In this document: positions 6,601 to 9,809 of the stretch, in pieces
How positions within the stretch are numbered: the first letter of the stretch is position 1
Layout of the letters: the number at the start of each line of letters is the position of its first letter
Source of the DNA: Candidatus Aminicenantes bacterium UBA4820
GTDB taxonomy: Bacteria; Acidobacteriota; UBA4820
DNA: 9,809 nucleotides
Assembly: GCA_002402325.1 (NCBI GenBank)
Contig: DHFQ01000032.1
Location: 1 to 9,809, forward strand
Reading direction: 5' to 3'
The notes under the pieces: generated by a model
The model's database searches: none
Seen by the model: only the letters and a program-made list of their open reading frames with translations
Told to the model about the DNA's origin: nothing
Made by a program: the position numbers and the translations under genes

Positions 6601-7371
6601 ATGCGAGCAAAGGCTATCTTGATTTCAGTTTTCATTATTTTTTTATTTTGCTGTAAAAAGGAGGATAAAATGCAGATAAGTAGTGAGATTTACGACATTG
6701 AAGTTTGTAACAACCATCTTATTGCGGCAATTGACGGGAAAAGAGTTCTTGTTGATACAGGTTCGCCACTTTCAATGGGTTCATTCTCTTCAAAATTTTT
6801 TGGCGAGATCAGCACGCCTAAAACTTTAATTGGTGCAGTTGAAAAAATGGCACATTTAAGGATTGATGGGATACTCGGAACAGATTTGCTTTCAAGTTGC
6901 AACTTTTCAATTAAATTACGAGAGAAAAAAATGGTCGTCTCAAGAGATAAAATAGAAGGAAGTGGAGAGGAGATTCCTTTGAATTATAAACTGCGAACTC
7001 CTCTCATTCCCGTTAAAGTTCAGGGGAAAGAAATAAAGATGATTCTTGACACAGGAGCATTTGTCAACTACTTTTCGCCAGATATGGTAAAAGGGTTAAA
7101 ACCAGTCGGGCAAAAGGAGGATTTTTATCCTTTATACGGAAAATTCAATGTTGATCTCTACGAAGTCCCGGTTGAAATTGGAAAGGAAAAGTTACCTCTA
7201 AAGGGAGGAATTCTTCCTCTTCCATTAAGAGCACTTTTAAACATTTCAACCTTTGATGCCGCAATTCTTGGAAATGAGATTTTTGAATATTTTGATGCTG
7301 ACTTTATAAATCTTACTGGAAAGAAAGTTTTGAGGTTAAGACCAAATTTTAAGAAAGGAGAAACAAAATGA
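6601..7371 (+). CDS. predicted lipoprotein with two retropepsin-like aspartic protease motifs
   Basis: Residues 1-18 (basic start, IFLFCC) look like a lipoprotein signal with a relaxed lipobox; cleavage before C17 or C18 is uncertain. Two aspartic-protease halves follow. The first has VLVDTGSP (D52) and the hydrophobic-Gly partner ILGTDLL (91-97). The second has MILDTGAF (D150) and AAILGNEIF (220-228). Each pair is the core of a retropepsin-like domain; such domains normally dimerise, each giving one Asp, so this chain could form the complete bilobal site alone. No PDZ domain is present. A second in-frame ATG at 6670 (M24) has AAGGAGG five bases upstream and would yield a form lacking the signal. 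The gene ends ATGA, overlapping the AAA+ gene. The fold is well supported; the substrate is unknown. Confidence 0.85.
   Translation: MRAKAILISVFIIFLFCCKKEDKMQISSEIYDIEVCNNHLIAAIDGKRVLVDTGSPLSMGSFSSKFFGEISTPKTLIGAVEKMAHLRIDGILGTDLLSSCNFSIKLREKKMVVSRDKIEGSGEEIPLNYKLRTPLIPVKVQGKEIKMILDTGAFVNYFSPDMVKGLKPVGQKEDFYPLYGKFNVDLYEVPVEIGKEKLPLKGGILPLPLRALLNISTFDAAILGNEIFEYFDADFINLTGKKVLRLRPNFKKGETK
6658..6672 (+). promoter_or_regulatory. strong internal ribosome binding site and second start codon
   Basis: AAGGAGG (6658-6664) stands five bases before an in-frame ATG (6670-6672). It is as strong as the site at 6588-6594 and sits exactly after the lipobox, so initiation here would give a 233-residue cytosolic protease with both DTG motifs. 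The bases encode Lys-Lys-Glu-Asp, a common polar linker after a lipobox, so the match may be accidental. Confidence 0.45.
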
Positions 7372-8873
7372 CGAAAGGTAAGAAATTTGTTTGGATAAAG
7401 CCACCATCTGAAGAGATGGAAGGGGATTGGAAAAGATTTCTCACAATCGGATTCATTTTAAAAAGAGCGCTCAAATTTGATGATCTTTTCACCTTTGATT
7501 CCGATGAGGTCAAGAAACTTCTACTTGCAGAAAATAAAGTGGAGAACGAGGAAGTTGAAAAGGAGAAAAGCGAAGAAGAGGACGAGGAGAATATTTACGA
7601 TAGAGACACAACCACAGGGCTGATAAGGTGCAGGCACACTTTCAGAGGTAAAGGCGAATATTTGGCAAAGCCGGATAAAGTCATCTCAATTTTAAAAAAT
7701 GAATCCTTCCCATTTTTGAAGGGTGATGACATACCACTTTCTGCGAAGGTTATAATTGCGATACTCTCCTCCATTTATGCCGAAGAGTGCACAAGATTCG
7801 CAATTGGCGACCTCAACAAAATCTTCTCTTTGATTGACATTGCACTTGAAAAATCGTGGCTTGAAGGTGAAAAACTTTTTAACTACACAAAAAGTAAAGA
7901 GAGTTATCTTGAAATGTCCTACGATTCAGAAGATATGAACTATTCAGTGTGGCTAAATAAAAGGGCATACAAAGAGATCTTTGCAATAGATACACAAACG
8001 ACCTTTCCAATGGAACATTTTCCAGATAACAGGATGTCCTCTTTAAGAAGGAAAAGATTCTTTAGTGATGATTTTGAGCGAAATCAATCAAAAAATAGGG
8101 AAAGAAAAAGTAAGTTTATCCCTGAAGTTACTTTAAATGATATAGTTTTACCAGAAGAATCAAACTTAAAGGTTCGTTTTATCGTAAAGACAGCACAATT
8201 AAAAAAAAAGATGAAATTTACACTTTTGTTTTATGGTCCTCCCGGAACGGGAAAAACCTACACAGGGCAGGCAATCGCAGGCGAACTTCGAAGGAATCTT
8301 ATGGTTTTTGACCTTTCAAAGGTCTTAGATATGTTTGTGGGGGGAACTGAAAAGGTAATTTCACACTATTTTGAAATGGCTTATAAGACAAACTCAATAA
8401 TTTTTATTGACGAGGCTGATTCATTGTTAAAAGCGAGGGAATCTTCAAATCGTTCGTGGGAAAATAGTCAGGTTAATCACCTTTTAAGCCTAATTGAAAA
8501 GAAAAAGGCGAGTGTAATTCTCTGCACAAACCTTTACGATGCTCTGGATCCAGCGCTTTTAAGAAGGATGGATGAAATAATTGAATTTACAATTCCTTCC
8601 GAAGTTGAAAGGGAGGAGATATGGAAAAAAGAACTCAAGAAAAATGGCCTTCCCTTTGAAAAACTTGATTTCACATCTTTAAGAAAAATCAAAATAACAG
8701 GGGGACTGATTGCAAATGCAGTCTCAACCGCTATGAAGAAGAAATTTCTCTTTGAAGATGAAATTGAGATAAATGACGAGTTTTTAAAATCGCTTGCCTA
8801 CGATGAGTTAAAAAAAATGAACTTGTCCTCTATAAAGAAAAAAACCGTTGGATTTGGAAGTGATGATGATTAA
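7368..8873 (+). CDS. AAA+ ATPase with a novel N-terminal region
   Basis: The 501-residue cytosolic protein has a classical AAA module at about 250-480. Walker A is GPPGTGKT (290-297), Walker B is IIFIDEAD (344-351), sensor 1 is LCTN (385-388) and the arginine-finger region is DPALLRRMD (394-402). The sensor-2 position reads TGGLIANAV (444-452). MFVGG (322-326) fits a pore-loop aromatic-hydrophobic-glycine motif, so substrate threading is plausible. The first 240 residues match no domain I recognise; they contain an acidic Glu/Asp-rich stretch (59-75) followed by IYDRDTTTGLIRCRH, and a basic, Arg/Lys-rich linker (222-249). The start overlaps the protease stop as ATGA and has AAAGGAG upstream, so the two are translated together. 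It is probably a remodelling or unfolding ATPase; the target is unknown. Confidence 0.92.
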   Translation: MTKGKKFVWIKPPSEEMEGDWKRFLTIGFILKRALKFDDLFTFDSDEVKKLLLAENKVENEEVEKEKSEEEDEENIYDRDTTTGLIRCRHTFRGKGEYLAKPDKVISILKNESFPFLKGDDIPLSAKVIIAILSSIYAEECTRFAIGDLNKIFSLIDIALEKSWLEGEKLFNYTKSKESYLEMSYDSEDMNYSVWLNKRAYKEIFAIDTQTTFPMEHFPDNRMSSLRRKRFFSDDFERNQSKNRERKSKFIPEVTLNDIVLPEESNLKVRFIVKTAQLKKKMKFTLLFYGPPGTGKTYTGQAIAGELRRNLMVFDLSKVLDMFVGGTEKVISHYFEMAYKTNSIIFIDEADSLLKARESSNRSWENSQVNHLLSLIEKKKASVILCTNLYDALDPALLRRMDEIIEFTIPSEVEREEIWKKELKKNGLPFEKLDFTSLRKIKITGGLIANAVSTAMKKKFLFEDEIEINDEFLKSLAYDELKKMNLSSIKKKTVGFGSDDD

Positions 8874-8948
8874 AACTCTCCCCTCCTTTCAGGAGGCAAC
8901 AAAAAGGGAGATTCCCAAAATTCTCCTTTTAGGAGAAGGGGGAGGTTT
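8874..8948. repeat. GC-rich imperfect palindromic intergenic element
   Basis: Two compact hairpins lie here: CCTCCT/AGGAGG (8882-8887 with 8891-8896, loop of three) and TTCTCCT/AGGAGAA (8921-8927 with 8931-8937, loop of three). TCTCCC (8877-8882) can also pair with GGGAGA (8906-8911). The outer ends are roughly complementary (AACTCTCCCC against GGGGGAGGTT). It is far more G+C-rich than its surroundings and has no T-run, so it is not a plain terminator. It resembles a dispersed REP- or MITE-like element, or a structure that hides decoy AGGAGG sites between two coupled genes. Confidence 0.55.
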
Positions 8949-8984
8949 GAAATTATCCCAACAAGGGGAAGAAAGGAGTTTATT

Positions 8985-9782
8985 ATGAAAAACAGTAATT
9001 ATTTTATTCGTGCACCTGAACCAAAAAGCCTGAGAAACAAAAATGTTCCATTTTGGCTAAGGCAAAGTTACATTGATAAAGATTCTTTCCTAAAGAAAAG
9101 TTTCCTAAAAAACCAATTTTTGATGGATAGCCTCTTTTACGCCTGTGCGGGAAACGATCCAAAACCTCTGAAATTCTGGAGCGGTCTTTTCCATTCATTC
9201 ATCTATATGGACTCTTTATACGATGATGAGTGGATTTATGAAACCACAAAGCCCCACCAACTTTTAGGCTACCAGTGTTACCTTTTTGAAAAGATTCCCC
9301 TTCTTGATGAGGAGACTATAGAAAATTTATGGATGCAAATGGAAAAGATTTTAAGAAACCATCTATTAAGGGGGAAAGAGTTCTACTTAAAAAATTGGTC
9401 GTGGAGAATATTTCAAGATGAATTTAAAAACAGAAATGAACTAAAGTCCTACGCCTACATAACCCTTCACAAAAGGCTTGAAGAGTTCCCGCCCGAGCAT
9501 GGTCCAGAATTTCTTTCTCTATGCCTCATTTCAGGCGGAGCGATTACCCACTACTACTATTTTTATTACATACGAGGATTGTGTCCAAGAGGGCTTTGCA
9601 CCTATTTTCCTGGGTGGTGCGATTGGATGCAGATTCAAAAGCCGAATGCTCCCTTCCAACTTTTCCTTAGAAGTACGACGCTTCCCAAATATAGCGTTTA
9701 TGAATCATACATAAAAGAATATTCAGATTTAATCTACTCCAATAAACTTTTACACTACCCCCCACTTTACAAAGTAGCTTAA
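8985..9782 (+). CDS. conserved-looking aromatic-rich protein of unknown function
   Basis: The start is supported by AAAGGAG (8972-8978) six bases upstream. The 265-residue product has no signal peptide or clear membrane segment and is very rich in Tyr, Phe and Trp. Two blocks look conserved: SLFYACAGND then PLKFW and HSFIYMD (49-76), and GPEFLSLCLISGG then ITHYYYFYY (173-195), followed by a Cys/Trp-rich YFPGWCDWMQ (207-216). The first block resembles a SLFYPCSG-D...FIYVDY pattern I recall from uncharacterised bacterial proteins, but I cannot name a family. It lies 111 bases after the AAA+ gene on the same strand, with the palindromic element between, so it may share the transcript or be an independent cargo gene. 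Confidence 0.8.
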   Translation: MKNSNYFIRAPEPKSLRNKNVPFWLRQSYIDKDSFLKKSFLKNQFLMDSLFYACAGNDPKPLKFWSGLFHSFIYMDSLYDDEWIYETTKPHQLLGYQCYLFEKIPLLDEETIENLWMQMEKILRNHLLRGKEFYLKNWSWRIFQDEFKNRNELKSYAYITLHKRLEEFPPEHGPEFLSLCLISGGAITHYYYFYYIRGLCPRGLCTYFPGWCDWMQIQKPNAPFQLFLRSTTLPKYSVYESYIKEYSDLIYSNKLLHYPPLYKVA

Positions 9783-9809
9783 GGTGTCACTCATTAGCCG
9801 GTCGTTGTC

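Noticed and set aside
6531..6656. 41-codon ORF beginning MSFMRSF between the ankyrin and protease genes
   Set aside because: It runs through the protease ribosome binding site and start in another frame and has only a poor Shine-Dalgarno match.
8874..8948. Classical rho-independent terminator
   Set aside because: The hairpins are followed by purines, not a T-run, on both strands.
1..9809. CRISPR array, tRNA/rRNA genes, insertion sequence or integrase
   Set aside because: I found no regularly spaced repeats, no tRNA cloverleaf or rRNA-like sequence, and no transposase or recombinase motifs.

Overview
The window is an AT-rich bacterial segment. Arginine is mostly AGA/AGG, lysine and glutamate are abundant, and several genes carry strong AAGGAGG-type ribosome binding sites. 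Heavy AGR use with Lys/Glu-rich proteins would fit a thermophilic or anaerobic, poorly sampled lineage, but nothing here fixes the taxonomy. I see no tRNA, rRNA, CRISPR array, transposase or integrase.

Left part (1-3147): a possible gene tail (1-42), a weak hairpin, a perfect short palindrome (67-86), then a large minus-strand gene (100-3096) for a secreted M6-type metalloprotease with FN3-like, Kelch-like, BACON-like and IPT/TIG-like modules. It is divergent, across 51 bases, from a plus-strand gene (3148-3732) with a caspase/CHAT-like His-Cys pair.

Middle part (3733-5749): a 78-base intergenic region carries three copies of one 9-mer. Two of them form a perfect inverted repeat around a TATAAT box. 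Next is an apparently leaderless DNA amino-methyltransferase (3811-5076), a short degraded ORF that may be the remains of its restriction partner (5091-5360), and a small DUF5658-like membrane protein (5362-5739). The 3' ends of the methyltransferase and membrane-protein genes share a near-identical 25-26 base sequence.

Right part (5750-9782): an apparent operon whose genes nearly all have an AAAGGAG site. It runs: a possible 27-residue peptide with a 12-base Shine-Dalgarno match, overlapping (ATGA) an ankyrin-repeat protein; a predicted lipoprotein with two DTG aspartic-protease motifs, overlapping (ATGA) an AAA+ ATPase; a 75-base imperfect palindromic element; and an aromatic-rich protein of unknown function. 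Bases 9783-9809 hold nothing I recognise.

The most unusual unit is the ankyrin / two-DTG protease / AAA+ group. The protease has a second, strongly primed internal start that would remove its export signal, so exported and cytosolic forms may both exist, the latter able to meet the AAA+ ATPase. That is a hypothesis, not a demonstrated system.
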